From Zingiber officinale (taxonomy: Eukaryota; Streptophyta; Magnoliopsida; Zingiberales; Zingiberaceae), in NCBI RefSeq assembly GCF_018446385.1, contig NC_055987.1, forward strand, positions 8,827,705 to 8,891,704: a stretch of 64,000 nucleotides of DNA, in the 5' to 3' direction. Below the pieces are notes generated by a model. It worked only from the letters and a program-made list of their open reading frames with translations, had not been told where the DNA came from and did no database searches. This document shows positions 23,538 to 35,417 of this stretch, piece by piece. The first letter of the stretch is position 1, and each line of letters opens with the position of its first letter. The position numbers were made by a program, and so were the translations under genes.

Positions 23538-25941
23538 TCACTTCCTCCCTGAGCCGATCCGGTCGAGTTCCTCCGACACCGTCTTCATCCTCGGCCTCGC
23601 ATCCGGATCCATCTCCGTGCACGACAGCGCCACGTGGAACGCCGCCATCACTTCCTTCTTCCCGTGCGTGTCGCGGAGCAACACCGGATCCACCAACTCC
23701 GACAGCGGCCTCGCCTCTTCGAGTCCTCTCCTTACCCACTTCACCAGCGCCGGCGCCAGCTGCTCCCCCGACGTCGACGGCGCCGTCTCCGGCGGCTTCC
23801 CGGTCAGAATCTCCAGCAGCACCATGCCGAAGGAGTACACGTCCGACTTCTGCGAGGGGCGGGCCGCGGCGGCGGCGGAGGCGCGGATCTCGGGGGCGCG
23901 GTAGGGGTTGGGGCGGTCGAGGAGGCCGGATTTGGAAGAGCCGGAGAAGGAGGACGAGGTGAAGGGGAGCGCCCCGCCGATGAGGGCGGTGGCGGAGGAG
24001 GAGGACGAGGAAGGGACGTGGGAGGAGGAGGTGGTCAGGGAGAGGAGGACGAGGAGGCCGAAGTCGGCGATGTAGGGGTTGTAGTCGGCGTCGAGGAGGA
24101 TGTTGGAAGGCTTGAGGTCGCCGTGGACGAACTTTCGGGGGCCGCAGTCATGGAGGTGGGCTAGGCCGCGGCCGGCGCCCTTCGCGATGCGAAGCCGCAC
24201 CGGCCACGCCACCGTGCTCGGCTGCCCCGACCGCCCTGGATGGAGACGAAACAGAGTAAGACACCGGAGTAGTATTATGCAATTTTGGATAAATACTAGG
24301 TGCAAAGTGAAAAGTTCTGAAAATATTGGGAGCAAAGTGTCATTTTCTCTACGAGGGTTGAAAGAGACGGTGATGACCTCGAATAGCGGCGGCGAGGTTG
24401 CCGTTGGAGATGAAGTCGGTGATGAGGAGCTTCTCGTCAGGAGCCCAGTAGAAGGCGCGCAGCCGTACGATGTTGGGGTGTCTCACCCGCCCCATCGCCC
24501 TCACCTCCGCTGCGAACTCCTTATACTTTCCTCCTCCTCCGCCGCCGCCGCCCTCGCCCAGCCGCCTCACCGCCACAGCCGTGCCATCCCCCACCACCAC
24601 CTTGTAGACGATCCCCTTCCCTCCTTTTCCCAGAACATATGCCGACGCCCGAAGAAGCTCCTCCAAGTCCACCTTGAACCCCTTGTCCATCGCCACCAGT
24701 TCCCCCTCCACGCCGCCGCCGCTCACCTCCTCTTCTTCGTTCCCCTCCTCCACTGACGATCTGCCTCCGCCTTTCTCGTTACCCGGTGGTGCCCACACCC
24801 ACCCGCACCACCGCCGCTTGCTGACGTCTCCGTCGTCGCCCCCTCCTAGCTTCGCGGTGTCTTTCTCCTGGTCCTTCGCCTTCCAGTACGCGCACACCAC
24901 CACCAGCCCAACCAGCGCTACCCCGGCCGCATCCGCCGCCGATATGAGGACAATCATCCCCTTCCGCATTCCCTTCCTACCCTCCTCCCTCGTGGTGCCT
25001 AACTCCTCCCCCCGCGACCGGACCGGCACTTCCGCCTCCGGTGCGGCCGGCGCCTCGCAGGGGACCATGAGGGGGAACCCGCAGAGTCCTGGATTGTTGA
25101 GGAACGCCATCGGACCCTGATTGGCCAGCGATCCCGTCCCGGGGATCTCGCCGGAGAGGTTATTGTATTGCAGATCGAGATTCACCGTGGACGGCAGATT
25201 CCCCAGCGAGGTGGGGATCGGTCCGGAGAACCGATTGTGCGAGAGGTTCAGCGTGCCGCTGAGGGAGTCGAGCTCGCCGATGTCCGGCGGGATGGGCCCT
25301 TCGAACTCATTGGAGGACAGGTCGAGCTGCACGAGACTGACCATCTCCGCCCATATCCCGGCGGGGATCACGCCGGAAAGCCCGTTCCCATCCAGACGCA
25401 AGCGCTGGAGCTGGCGGCAGTTACGGAGATCCGGGGGGAGCGGTCCGGCCAGGGCGTTGCGGGATAAGTCGAGATTTTGCAGACGGGGAAGGTTGCACGC
25501 AGCGGCGGGGAACTCCCCGGAAATGAGATTGTCGTAGAGAAAGATGGAGTGAAGCGAGGAGGCGTTGAACAGCTGGGGCGGAAGGGCCCTGGACAGGCGG
25601 TTGCCGTGAAGGTTGAGCCGACGGAGGAACAGGAGGTCGCCGAACTCCGACGGGACATAGCCGGAGAGGTTCTTGCCGGAGATGGAGACCCCGACGACGC
25701 GGGGGTATGCGAAACCGGTCACGTTGGCGCAGGAGACGCCCAGCCACAGGCAGGGGTGGTCATCGGCCTCGCTCCAACCGGCTAGCGCCGACGAGGGGTC
25801 GTCGGAGACCGCGGCCTTAAAAGCCAGCAAGATAAGCCCGTCCGGCGACAACGACGCGCATCTCCTGGCCAATTCAATCATGTGAATTATGCAACAAATG
25901 CTGGCAAAAAAGCACGACCTGCTGATGCTGCCCTTCATCAA
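23538..25941 (-). CDS. LRR receptor-like kinase, ZAR1/At1g67510-like (subfamily III)
   Basis: Two exons (25941-24378 and 24235-23538 on the - strand) join to 753 codons. Predicted order: signal peptide about 1-30, LRR N-cap ending WLGVSC, about seven leucine-rich repeats (75-285), a Pro/Gly/Glu-rich stretch, one transmembrane helix (about 329-353), and a kinase domain (about 425-745). The intron falls inside the kinase after ...AAIRG. The closest family by motif is Arabidopsis ZAR1 and related receptor kinases (LLRASAYVLGK, YWAPDEKLL, FVHGDLKPSN). The VAIK lysine is replaced by Arg (VAVRRL, residue 459), and HRD reads HGD (559-561), while DFG (579-581) is present. Phosphotransfer may therefore be atypical or weak. 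A run of eight glycines follows the VAVRRL strand. The start was chosen because it gives a hydrophobic leader. Confidence 0.9.
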
Positions 25942-26884
25942 GCCAGCAGCGATCGCGTCTGCTGCAGCTAGCCGCTTGCAGTGCAGTGCGTGGCTTATAA
26001 CAGGCTTCGGAGTATTTAACCGAGAGGAGGCATCAGTTGTGAGCGGGACACGGAATCAATGGGGGGCAGCTTAGGCGTCTTCGGAACGAGAGTAGAGGCG
26101 AAGCAAAGCGGGGGAGTACGCTTTAACTTGGTTGTTACTTCATGAAAGCCAAGGCACTTTTTCTTTTTCTACGTAGCCACCATTACTAGATGTGTCTAAA
26201 CAGAAGAAGAAGAAGCAGCTCGCACTACCAGTTCCATTGATACTCCTTAACTTTTGGTCTATTTGCCTGTAAATTTCATTGGCATCATGAGCTACCCAAT
26301 GCCCAAATTTAATCGTTGGGACCCAGGTGTAGTGATGGAAGTCCACTAAAGTTCATGGATTAGTAGACAAGCATACCGTATTACTGGGTTTTTGCATAAT
26401 CCTATAAAGTTACTTTCCAGCGATGAACCGGAACAGCCTCTAATTTGCAATGATATTGATATTTCATTAATAAGATTTGCATCTGTCATGATACGTACAG
26501 TTTGAATGTAACCAAATGGGTTGGACGACAGTTAGATGCTTGCAAATGTTGTAAAGGAAACCTGATGATGGTACCAGCACCCACTTCTGTACCAGAAACA
26601 TACTTGAAAGCTACACAACCACTGAATGATAAATTTCGATGGTTTTCGGAATTGTCTCCAGTGATGACTGATGATGACATTTATTCTTACTACCATCAGA
26701 ATTCAGAATTGAACACCTATCGTAGGCATCAATCTAACGTTAATTATTTGGGTCTCAATATGATATGAAATTGATTTGGAATTTCTAAATGATGACAAGG
26801 AAAGAAGATTTAATATTTTACATTGATATCGTCTTTAGTTTTATTGGGCAAAACATGTTTCAGGCTGAGAGAATTGAGAGAGCA
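25942..26884. other. Intergenic region between receptor kinase and proteasome genes
   Basis: This contains the upstream region of the - strand kinase gene and the 3' flank of the - strand proteasome gene. An 88-codon frame at 26502-26768 (+) has no recognisable family. I see no other gene. Confidence 0.5.
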
Positions 26885-29144
26885 TCAAGCTGCTGAAGTG
26901 TCAGCCATTTCTTGCTCAGTAGGGGTTGGTATCACGGGATAGTACTTGTAATGGAGCTCTCCGACATCGTCACCAGAGAGCTTCTTCCATCCTTGAGGCC
27001 CAACGTGATAAACTGAAAATGTAAGTGTTAACAAAATGGTATCGACAATTGAGATCCAAGTACAGAGTGATGAATGGACAGCAAGTATAGCAGAAGAATG
27101 AAAAACATTTTGTTCAATCAGGGAGGATTTATTTTAATGGAAAGATGGACTGCGTAATATTGTAAATCTATCCCCATCCTCCTAATTTTCCACACAAATT
27201 AACCTAATCTTAGAGCCAATAATTAGTAGCACCAAAGATAATAAAACAAAGCCAATTATTTGCAATTTCCATATAAGGCAGATAAAATCAATCACAGCTA
27301 TCTGGCTGGCTAAAGCTCATTACATCGACAGAAAAGGAAGAAATGGCAGGGTTAGACTTTCCAAAGAGCAACTTCATGCCTCGTCAGACGTAGAATAAAT
27401 AGGTGAAGTTGAAAAACCAACATTGCATTGTTGCAGACAAATTAATAATTATGCAATAGCACGAAAGGAATACCAACAAAGAAAACAAAAACGTGAGAGG
27501 CATACCACTGGCTACTCCACCACTAGCTCCATCATGGAAAGTTGCATGATAAATGGCTCTGCGTGCCAGTTCTGCAGCTTCCTCAACTGACATGTCAAAT
27601 TGATATCTGAGTGACAAAATGAACAAAAATTAGTTAAAGGTTAAACCACCATGAGGGGAAGAAGAAACACCAAACCAAAGGCAAAACAGTTTCATACCCA
27701 CTATCAAGAACACCATAAGCGTATGGACTTCCTGAGCCCACTGAGAAGCGTGTTCCCTTCAACCTACCACCTTCGTTATCAACATAGTACAACCCAGGAC
27801 CCTAAACTCAAGATAACAGGTGCAATTAAAAATATCAATACATATAAACAGCTTGGTCTCTTAGCATCAAGTATTTCCCCATTAATGTTTTCCTTTTTCT
27901 TCTATTAATTTTTGTTAGTTATTTGGTCCAATAGTATTAAATATTCCTCTATTAACTTTTTCCTTCAGTCATGTTGTTAATTAATATATTATATTAATTA
28001 TCATACTTAAATTAGCGTAACTAATCTATAAAAATTAATAAAACCCTTGCATAGCAAGGGAATTAGATACTGAAAGGGCCTATTCCTACTTGTATACCTT
28101 TTCATCCCATCCAGCGATCATGGTTCCTACTGAAAGGCCCATTCCTTTGTATGAGTAAAGTATGTTCGCCAATAGCTTTGAGGCACCTGTGACTGAGATT
28201 CTTCTCTTGTTTGCCAGTTCGTGAAGGCGACACTACACAGGAAACAAAATTAAAATAACAAAATTTCCTAGGAAAACAATCCCACAATCAGTAGTTACAG
28301 TATTGCAGGCACTTTTTGTCACCTAGCTAAGATATAAAATTTACTCGTATAGAGTGTGCACACAGGCACATATATAACTCGAAGAAAATAACTGCTATAC
28401 CTTGATTCCCAAGTTTCTATGCCAAAATTGGCAGTCTGCAGCACCTCCAGCTATCGTACCGAGCATATGCGGGTTTATCTCAACGATCTTCTTGACACTT
28501 TGCGAAGCTGCAAGGTAAAGTACCAATTTCTTCTCAGAAAGTAATCAGAAAGAACAACGGCTCAAGATGATCAATTCAGGTAAAAGGATTTTATCACACA
28601 GTAATTTGTTCTCTGTTTGAATTTCATTAACTTTTTATACGGCACGAGGTTGGGCAACGCTCTTCGTACTTCAGCCGATTAGGAAATGTTACAGATCAAC
28701 CAGAGAACGCAAACAAGAACAAAAAGCCCCATAGTATACTCGAAGCTAAAAAAATCACAATATGGCTTCGATTGTTCTGAATGAATGAGATAAAAACTTA
28801 CAGATATATCCTCCCATGGTGGCTCGGGAATCGGAAGCGACAATAACCCCTTCCTTGAAGACGAAGGCGAGCGTAGTAGTCCCTTTCGCCGGTTTCATCA
28901 TCTGGATCGCGTCCTTTTGGAAACCATCAAACTGAACCAAAAGGAAAGAATGAAGACGTCAACACGATGGAAATATACCCGCAACCATTGCAAAAAAAAA
29001 GGGACAAATTCATCAAGGACACACATCGGAACAGGCCGGGAGTTGGAACGAAGCGGCCGCCAAGGGGTTCTCGCCATGATCGGCGACGACGCCTCCGGGA
29101 AACAGAGGACACGATTCAAACCCAGTCAAATGGAGCTCCATCAT
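26885..29144 (-). CDS. PBE1: 20S proteasome subunit beta type-5
   Basis: Seven exons on the - strand (29144-29025, 28931-28802, 28507-28401, 28232-28098, 27801-27698, 27606-27506, 27012-26885) give 274 codons with all phases matching. The product is the chymotrypsin-like catalytic subunit of the 20S proteasome. A propeptide of 57 residues ends in KPAKG, so self-cleavage exposes Thr58 (mature Thr1; TTTLAF). The catalytic Asp17 (DSRATMGGY) and Lys33 (SVKK) of the mature subunit are present. Downstream blocks [21 protein letters not shown] and [14 protein letters not shown] are standard for plant beta5. Length is normal. The two ATGs at 29144 and 29141 are equally possible starts. The gene looks fully functional. 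Confidence 0.97.
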
Positions 29145-30051
29145 TCGCGAGTTAGGACGACGAGGAAGTAAGCTAGAAACCATAGATCGACGAGGAGATG
29201 AGTGAAGTGAAATGCCGTTGAAGAGTTGCCGCCTTGTTCATGAAGAAAAGAAGAGCACTGCCTTCTTGCTCAAGAAGAATGAAGATGAGCACACTGTGTT
29301 CACGAAGATCATCACATCAGACCCGACCCGACCCGACCCGCAAACCATGTTGTCGGACTTGCCGATCCGATAATCCATTACTCTACTTCGGCTCTAATAG
29401 ATTTTTATGCAAATTATATATATATATACCCTTCATTACTTAAGGTGAAAACGAATTGAATCAAGTTTAATAATATGAAAAAATATATATTATATTTGAA
29501 GTTTGATTCGAAGTTTAAAAATATAAATAATTTTGACTCGAGTTCACATCGAAATAAGATTTGAGTTCAAGTTTGATTCAAAATGAATTCAGTTGAAATT
29601 ATTCAAACTTTAATTTAAATATATTTAAGTTAAAATTTTATAAAAATAATTAGAATTGAATCAAGTTTAATAATATGAAAAAATATATATTATATTTGAA
29701 GTTTGATTCGAAGTTTAAAAATATAAATAATTTTGACTCGAGCTCACATCGAAATAAGATTTGAGCTCAAGTTTGATTCAAATTGAATTCAGTTGGAATT
29801 ATTCAAACTTTAATTTAAATATATTTAAGTTAAAATTTTATAAAAAAATTAGAATTCGATATGAATTCAGTTTACGAGCGGCTCATAAATAATTGAACCA
29901 AATATTAGAAGTGTGAATTGGGATTGAAAAAAATTATTCAAACATATTCAACTTCAGTATGAATTAAATTTCTTTTCGATCTTACTGGAAAAACTTATGA
30001 ATTGGCTTGATTCATTTTTACTCCTATCATTTAGCATTAAGTAAAGAAAAA
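29145..30051. other. Upstream region of the proteasome gene and AT-rich spacer
   Basis: Bases 29145-29300 are the probable promoter and leader of the beta5 gene. A short repeat of GACCC units lies at 29318-29339. The rest is AT-rich and includes the 201-bp tandem duplication listed separately. No gene is visible. Confidence 0.5.
29451..29851. repeat. About 201-bp tandem duplication
   Basis: Two adjacent copies each begin GAATTGAATCAAGTTTAATA (about 29453 and 29654). They are nearly identical through GTTTGATTCGAAG and TTTAAATATATTTAAG. They contain no gene. Confidence 0.85.
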
Positions 30052-30884
30052 GTAACGATCCGATGGTAAAGGGGGGAACCCGCCCGGCAGGAGGTCAAAA
30101 TGGTCAACACCTGGCAACCGTTCGACCAGGCGGATTACCTTCCTGATCAGCAGGAAGAATGGCCACCTCGGCATTTCGACAACTTGGCCTAACGCCGAGT
30201 TTCCGATGCTCACAAGGCAAAGTAGGAAGAAACGGAAGCCGAGCGGTCATCCCGCTCGGCTAACGGTAGACGCGGCATTCAGCCGACTGGCCCCCGCTAG
30301 GCCCGGGAAAGGTACTAGTCGAGCGGTTCCTCCGCTCGGCCCGGGAAAGACGCTAGCTGAGCGGTTCCTCCGCTCGACCCGGTAAAGGACAAAGGGAGAC
30401 GGTGGCAAGATCTTCCTGGGAACTAGTGTCACCAACAAAAGGCATGGCCAGTGACTTGGTCGGACAGAGAATCGTACGGTAGAAGCTTCCACTGTCACGT
30501 CAGAGATATGCTTGTGCTATTAAGGTAGGGTGTCGGACATGCTTTTCTGACACATCCATTCCATGTATGCTTTGAGGAGCGCGCATGCCTCGGGGAGCGT
30601 GCACGCGCCTCTGGAGAGCCCTATATAAGGACTCCTAGACTTCGACGAAGGTATGCGCATTTTCATTACTGTAGCTATAGTTCTCGCTTCTTTGCTCTAC
30701 ATCTTTCTGTCGGAGATTTGACTTGAGCGTCGGAGGGTCATCGTCGGGAACACCTCCCCGGCTCGGCGTTGTGTTTGCATGTTCACGGAGGTAAAGGAGC
30801 TACGTCTTGGGAGTCTTCGACCAGTCAATAGGAGCGCCACATCCCCAGTGTCCATCGACTCAGCATTCGGACAGGATCAAATTG
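30052..30884 (+). repeat. LTR/leader of the degenerate gypsy element with GAGCGG hairpins
   Basis: A GC-rich tract precedes the primer-binding-like site. It contains three close hairpins with arms GCCGAGCGG and CCGCTCGGC or one-base variants (30238-30260, about 30318-30342, about 30356-30380). A TATATAAGG box lies at about 30623. No partner LTR is inside the window, so its ends are not proven. Confidence 0.5.
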
Positions 30885-30900
30885 ACGCCGTCTGTAGGAA
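30885..30900 (+). other. Probable primer binding site
   Basis: TGACGCCGTCTGTAGG resembles the TGGCGCC-type primer binding sites of several plant Ty3/gypsy lineages, with one early mismatch. It lies 25 bases before the gag start codon. Confidence 0.45.
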
Positions 30901-30924
30901 CGCACCTGAATCCTAGTCAAGGAG

Positions 30925-31852
30925 ATGGAAGAAGCTGGACGACCGCACACTGTGACGCTCTCTCAAGAGGAGCTTGACACACTGGTACAAGCACGAGCAA
31001 CAAAGATAATGGAGCATCAACAGAAGGAACTAGCCGAGCGGCTGGCGCAGCAAGCAACTTCAACATCTGGAGGCCGAGCGGCGCATGAAGACCGACCGGA
31101 GCAGCTCTCCATATGGGGTCAAAACAAGGGTCCGACCGGCACACAGGCAGAGGCGCCGCCCGCCCTGATCTCATTCCATCGGGCCTTGTTCCAGATGCCC
31201 TCTGAGATCGCGCAAGTGAATCGAGACCGGTCTTCCTCAGACGAAGCTCCCGCTCGGGATGCGAGAAAGGGCAAAGCGCCCCGCGCTGACGCATCACCCG
31301 AACGGATCAACTGGCAATTCTCCGAAGCAATTTTGCAGGATCCTTCGCCAAGGCACTACGCACCCTTGGTGATCGGCGAGTACAACGGGTCGACTGACCC
31401 AGACAACCACCTCGGCAAGTTCGACAACGCGACAACCCTTCATCAGTACACGGATGGAGTTAAGTGCCGAATCTTCCTCACCACTTTGTCCGACTCAGCA
31501 CAACGTTGGTTTTGAAGGTTGTCGGACGGGTCAATTCAAAGCTTCAAGGACTTTAGGACGACCTTCCTCCACCACTTCGCGAGCAGCATGCGCTATCAGA
31601 AGATCAACATCAATCTGTTCTAGAGAGACTCTTCGGACCTACATTCAACGCTTTAACCAGGCGGCCATGGACATCCCCATTGTCTCGTCCGAAACAATGA
31701 TGCACGCCTTCACCCAAGGGCTCATCGACGGGGACTTCTTCCACTCGCTCATCAGGAAGCCGCCCCGCGATTACGACCATATGCTAAAGAAGGCCAGCGA
31801 GTATATCAACATAGAGGAAGCTCAGGCGGCTCGAAGGAAAGAAGCGCCATAA
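30925..31852 (+). pseudogene. Ty3/gypsy gag, broken
   Basis: The frame opens with ATG at 30925. The gag core is recognisable (LGKFDNATTLHQYTDGVKC, FLTTLSDSAQRWF). TGA at 31513-31515 interrupts it at a position where related gags continue, a further TAG follows near 31626, and the gag then resumes in another frame (YIQRFNQAAMDIP, ending about 31850). At least two breaks are therefore present. The protein would form the particle shell of the element. Confidence 0.8.
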
Positions 31853-32344
31853 GAACCAGCTGTGCACGTTGAACGGAGGCCGACAACCAGCCATCATCCT
31901 CCAAGAGGGCCCCGAGCCAATATGGCACGCTCACAGCAGGAAGCGAGGCCAAACTGTTGGTGCAATATCCCTCAAGTCAAGGTTGACCTGGTTGACCAAG
32001 CTTGAGTCTTGGTTTGGGTTTCGATGTTTGACAATGCAGTTATGCATTTGGGGAGATTGTCCGGTGCAATTCCCCTCTGATCAGGGTCTGATCAGGTTGA
32101 TTGAAGAAGAGTCAAGTAGGTCAAGGTTGACCAGATACTTGACTGAGAAGTCCTAACTGGGATGTTAGGCAAAAGGAAAATCCTGGTGAGTGAAGCCAGG
32201 TGAAAGACCTAATGAGTGAAGCTAGACAGATAGAAAATCCTAGTGAGTGAAGCTAGGTGAAAGTCCTGGTGAGTGAAGCCAGACAGAAGAGAAGTCCTAG
32301 TGAGTGAAGCTAGGCAGAAGGGAAGTCCTGGTGAGTGAAGCCAG

Positions 32345-32560
32345 GTACGGGGAAATCCAGATGGGTCAAGGTTGACCAGACATCTGGTGAAAGTCCAAGT
32401 AGGTCAAAGGGAGTGACCGGATACTTGGCAAGATGAAGAAAAGTCCAAGTGAGTCAAAGGGATTGACCGGACACTTGGTGAGGGAGTCCTAGCAGGTCAA
32501 GGGTGACCAGATTCTAGGCATGATGTTCCAACAGGTCAAGGATTGACCGGATGTTGGTTT
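32345..32560 (+). repeat. GGTCA...TGACC hairpin array with variable outer stems
   Basis: Units share an inner stem GGTCA with TGACC and an outer stem that differs from unit to unit but stays complementary: CCAGATG with CATCTGG, CCAAGTA with TACTTGG, CCTAGCA with TTCTAGG, and CCAACA with TGTTGG. A related unit (CAAGTA with TACTTG) lies at about 32113-32142. The same layout is seen in both other LTRs of the family. Confidence 0.85.
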
Positions 32561-32598
32561 GGGGGCTTTGGGACTTGGTTTTGGGCAAAAACCAACAG

Positions 32599-32890
32599 CT
32601 GGATCGATCAGCCGATCGATTGGCTGGAGCTCAATCGATCGGTCGATCGATTGGGGTGTCCCCGCGAGAAGCCTTCATCCCAATCGATCAGTGGATCGAT
32701 TGGGAGGCAGCCGCGAGCGCACAGAAGCCTGCTGGATCGATCAGTGGATCGATCCAGAGGTCCCAATCGATCAGTGGATCGATTGGGAGTTGCGACTTCG
32801 CGGGATTAAGCCCTGGATCGATCAGCCGATCGATCCAGGTAAATTCCAAGAGCACAGAGGCGCTCTGGATCGATCAGTGGATCGATCCAA
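32599..32890. repeat. GATCGATC tetraloop hairpin array, 5' LTR of TR-GAG1
   Basis: Seven units. Arms are either CTGGATCGATC with GATCGATCCAG or CCAATCGATC with GATCGATTGG, each with a 4-base loop (AGTG, AGCC or GGTC). Most units keep matching outer bases; the first pairs CTGG with TTGG imperfectly. Confidence 0.92.
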
Positions 32891-33443
32891 AGCCTCCCCG
32901 ATCAATTGGGAGCATTCCAATCGATCAGGATCCGACCGTTGGCGTCGTATTTAGCTGCAGGCGACCGTTTCCTTCAGGAGAACCTCACCGATTCATCTCC
33001 GATCCTTACAACATCTCCACAGCAACTCTTTAAGGTTCAGATCGCCAGTTCTTGAAGGATCTTGGAGAGACATCCAAGTCAAGAGGCTAGAACACAACAA
33101 GAAGAAAAGCTAGGGTTATGGTTTTCATTGCTTATCTTGTAAGATATTTCTTGTATCTGTTTTCCCTTTGCTTTCTTCTTGTATAGAGAGATTGTATGGC
33201 TTCTCCGCCTTTGGTAGTTACCATAAAGGAGGGTTATTCATAGTGGATGGTGCGTGCGTGTGTGGATCCTTGGACTAGTCACCTCTTGTGAGGTGGATAC
33301 CAAGTAAAATCCATTTGTTAGCGTTGTATGCTTTTGTTTCTTGTATTTCCGCTGCATATCTCTGAAGAAACGAGCAACGTCGACGACGAGCACGCGAAGA
33401 GCTATTCACCCCCCCCTTCTAGCTACTTTTCGGTCCCAACAAG

Positions 33444-33455
33444 TGGTATCAGAGC
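33444..33455 (+). other. Primer binding site (initiator tRNA-Met)
   Basis: TGGTATCAGAGC begins two bases after the 5' LTR. It is complementary to the 3' end of plant initiator tRNA-Met, the usual primer of Ty1/copia elements. Confidence 0.95.
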
Positions 33456-33575
33456 GAGGCCGCTCTTCACCGGAATCATCGCCGGAAGGGGCAAACAAAA
33501 CAAGCAAAGCTAGAGGGTGAAGAAGTTGAAGAAATTCTACAAGTCGAAGACTTCATCAAAAGGCTCAACTTCAAG

Positions 33576-35417
33576 ATGCAATTCTAAGATGGACTTGGAT
33601 TTGACACAAGGGTGGCTCCACCGTACACATCCACAAGCTTTGATTCTTGGAGATCAAGAATCAAAAATTTCTTGATGATGGAGATAGAGCAATGGTTTGC
33701 TCTCATGGAAGGATTTGAAGCTCCAACAAACTCCAAGGGCAAGCCTCTCAAGAAAATCAAATGGAGTCAAGAGCAAGTTCAAAGGAGCAAGGCAAACGAT
33801 AAAGTGACCAAGCTTTTGGTCAACTTATTGCCAAGCAATATTTTGGCTCAAGTTGGAGAATTCAAGGATGCCAAGGAGCTTTGGAGCAAGTTGGCATCCA
33901 TTTATGAGATCCCCTCCACTATACCGAATTAAGAGGAATCCAAAGAGGACGACTCATTGGAGCAAGATCAAGAGGAGGACTCTGAAGTTGAGAGATGCTC
34001 AACTTCCAAAGAAGAAGTTCAAGAAGAAGCTTCATCTTCGAGGGAATGCAATGAAGGGAACAAGAAGGGAGCATACTCCTTGTTCCATGTACAAGATGAT
34101 GAAGCCTCCACCTCTAGGATTGAGGGGGAGCAATCTTTGGTGACATCGGATCAAGAAGAAGGAGAAGCTTCTACATCCGGGTCAAAAGAAGAAGAGGATG
34201 ATGAAGCTTCCACCTCCACAAGTCAAGCAAAATCAAACGGAGGAGTATCATCTTCGGATCAAGAGGAAGCTTCTACCTCCAGATCAAAAGGAGAAGATGC
34301 CACCCCTATAAGCAAAGGTATAACAATTTCAATTAATAATAAAAACCATATTATATGCTTTGAATGTAGGGAAAAAGGGCATTACAAAAGTAAATGCCCT
34401 AAATTGGCTAAGAAGAAGGGCCAAGTGACACAAAAGAGCAAGGAGAAGCCCAAGAAGACCATCCCCGGAACAAAGAAGAGCAAGGAGAAGCCCAAGGAGA
34501 CCATCCACGGAACAAAGAAGAGCAAGGAGCACATTGTGTGCTTCTTGTGCAATCAAAAGGGGCATTACCGAAGTCAATGCCCTAATGGGAAGAAGAAGGT
34601 GGTCAAGGCTCTTGGAGGAAGCTCAATTCAAGGGGGAGCCTCCAAGGTAAAAAGAAAGGTAACTTTTATTGAGCTTACCCCTTTAAATTATGGTAAAGAG
34701 CATACTAGTACTAACTTATATTATTTTAATGCTATTTACCATGAAAATAGGAGGCATGATAAAGTTAAAGAAAATCATGTAGCTTTTCATGCTAAAACCA
34801 CTACACCTAGGGCTAGGAATGTAGATAAAAATCTAGGCAAGAACACTAAGGTCAATAACTATAAGCCTAGAAATAAAAATGTTCAAGGATTAAATAGAAA
34901 ACCTAAATCTAGGGATTTATGGGAAGAAAATCAAGTCTTGAGGTCAAGACTTGATAAAATGGAAAAAACCCTAAAAAGGATGGAAAATATCCTAAAAGGG
35001 CAAAATGAGCAAAACCTAGGTTTAGGAGCACTACAAGGGTCATCCAAGGGCCATAGAGGTTTGGGATACAAACCTAAAATAAAAAAGGATGTACCTACTT
35101 ACCATAGGGTTCCATATAGCTATGGAACCAACCCTAAGTCTAGAGGTCAAGTCAAGGATACAAGGGAAGTTATCCCTAGAAGTATCTTTGCAACGACAAA
35201 CGTGACTAAGACCTCTAAGAAGGCTAAGAAAGTCACTAACAAGGTCACAAGGGAAGCAATCCCTAGGGTTGACCTAGAAAAGGTGACCAAGGCTTCTAAG
35301 AAGCCAAACAAGGTCACTAGGAAGGTATCTAGGGAAGTTATCCCTAGTGAATACCTAGAGCATTCAAGGAGCACCAATAGATTTTGGGTTCCTAGGAGCA
35401 TCTTCTCTACCCCATAG
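33576..35417 (+). pseudogene. gag protein of TR-GAG1, two in-frame stops
   Basis: A single frame runs from ATG at 33576 to TAG at 35415. It is broken by TAA at 33585-33587 (codon 4) and TAA at 33930-33932; otherwise it is open for about 610 codons. The N-terminal part is the copia gag domain (FDSWRSRIKNFL, AKELWSKLASIYE). A Glu/Ser-rich acidic linker follows, then two CCHC zinc knuckles (CFECREKGHYKSKCP and CFLCNQKGHYRSQCP), a coiled segment (LRSRLDKMEKTLKRMENI), and a basic tail ending WVPRSIFSTP. This copy cannot make full-length gag but may still be mobilised in trans. An intact relative is the gag at 48423-49898. Confidence 0.88.

Larger units (their letters stand above)
31955..33441 (+). 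repeat. 5' LTR of TR-GAG1 (1487 bp)
   Basis: Starts TGTTGGTGCA and ends GGTCCCAACA. It carries, in order, GGTCA...TGACC hairpins, a GTGAGTGAAG array (32181-32345), more GGTCA...TGACC hairpins (about 32350-32560) and the GATCGATC array (32599-32890). Confidence 0.95.

Noticed and set aside
23447..24756. Long + strand frames of 147-218 codons opposite the receptor kinase
   Set aside because: They are shadows of the GC-rich kinase gene on the - strand, which has clear domains and splice sites.
26502..26768. A small gene of 88 codons
   Set aside because: It has no recognisable domain and no splice or promoter context, and its length is expected by chance.
32599..32890. CRISPR-like array of palindromic repeats with spacers
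   Set aside because: The repeats are LTR hairpins in a plant nuclear retrotransposon. They vary in sequence, the spacers are conserved between LTR copies, and no cas genes are present.
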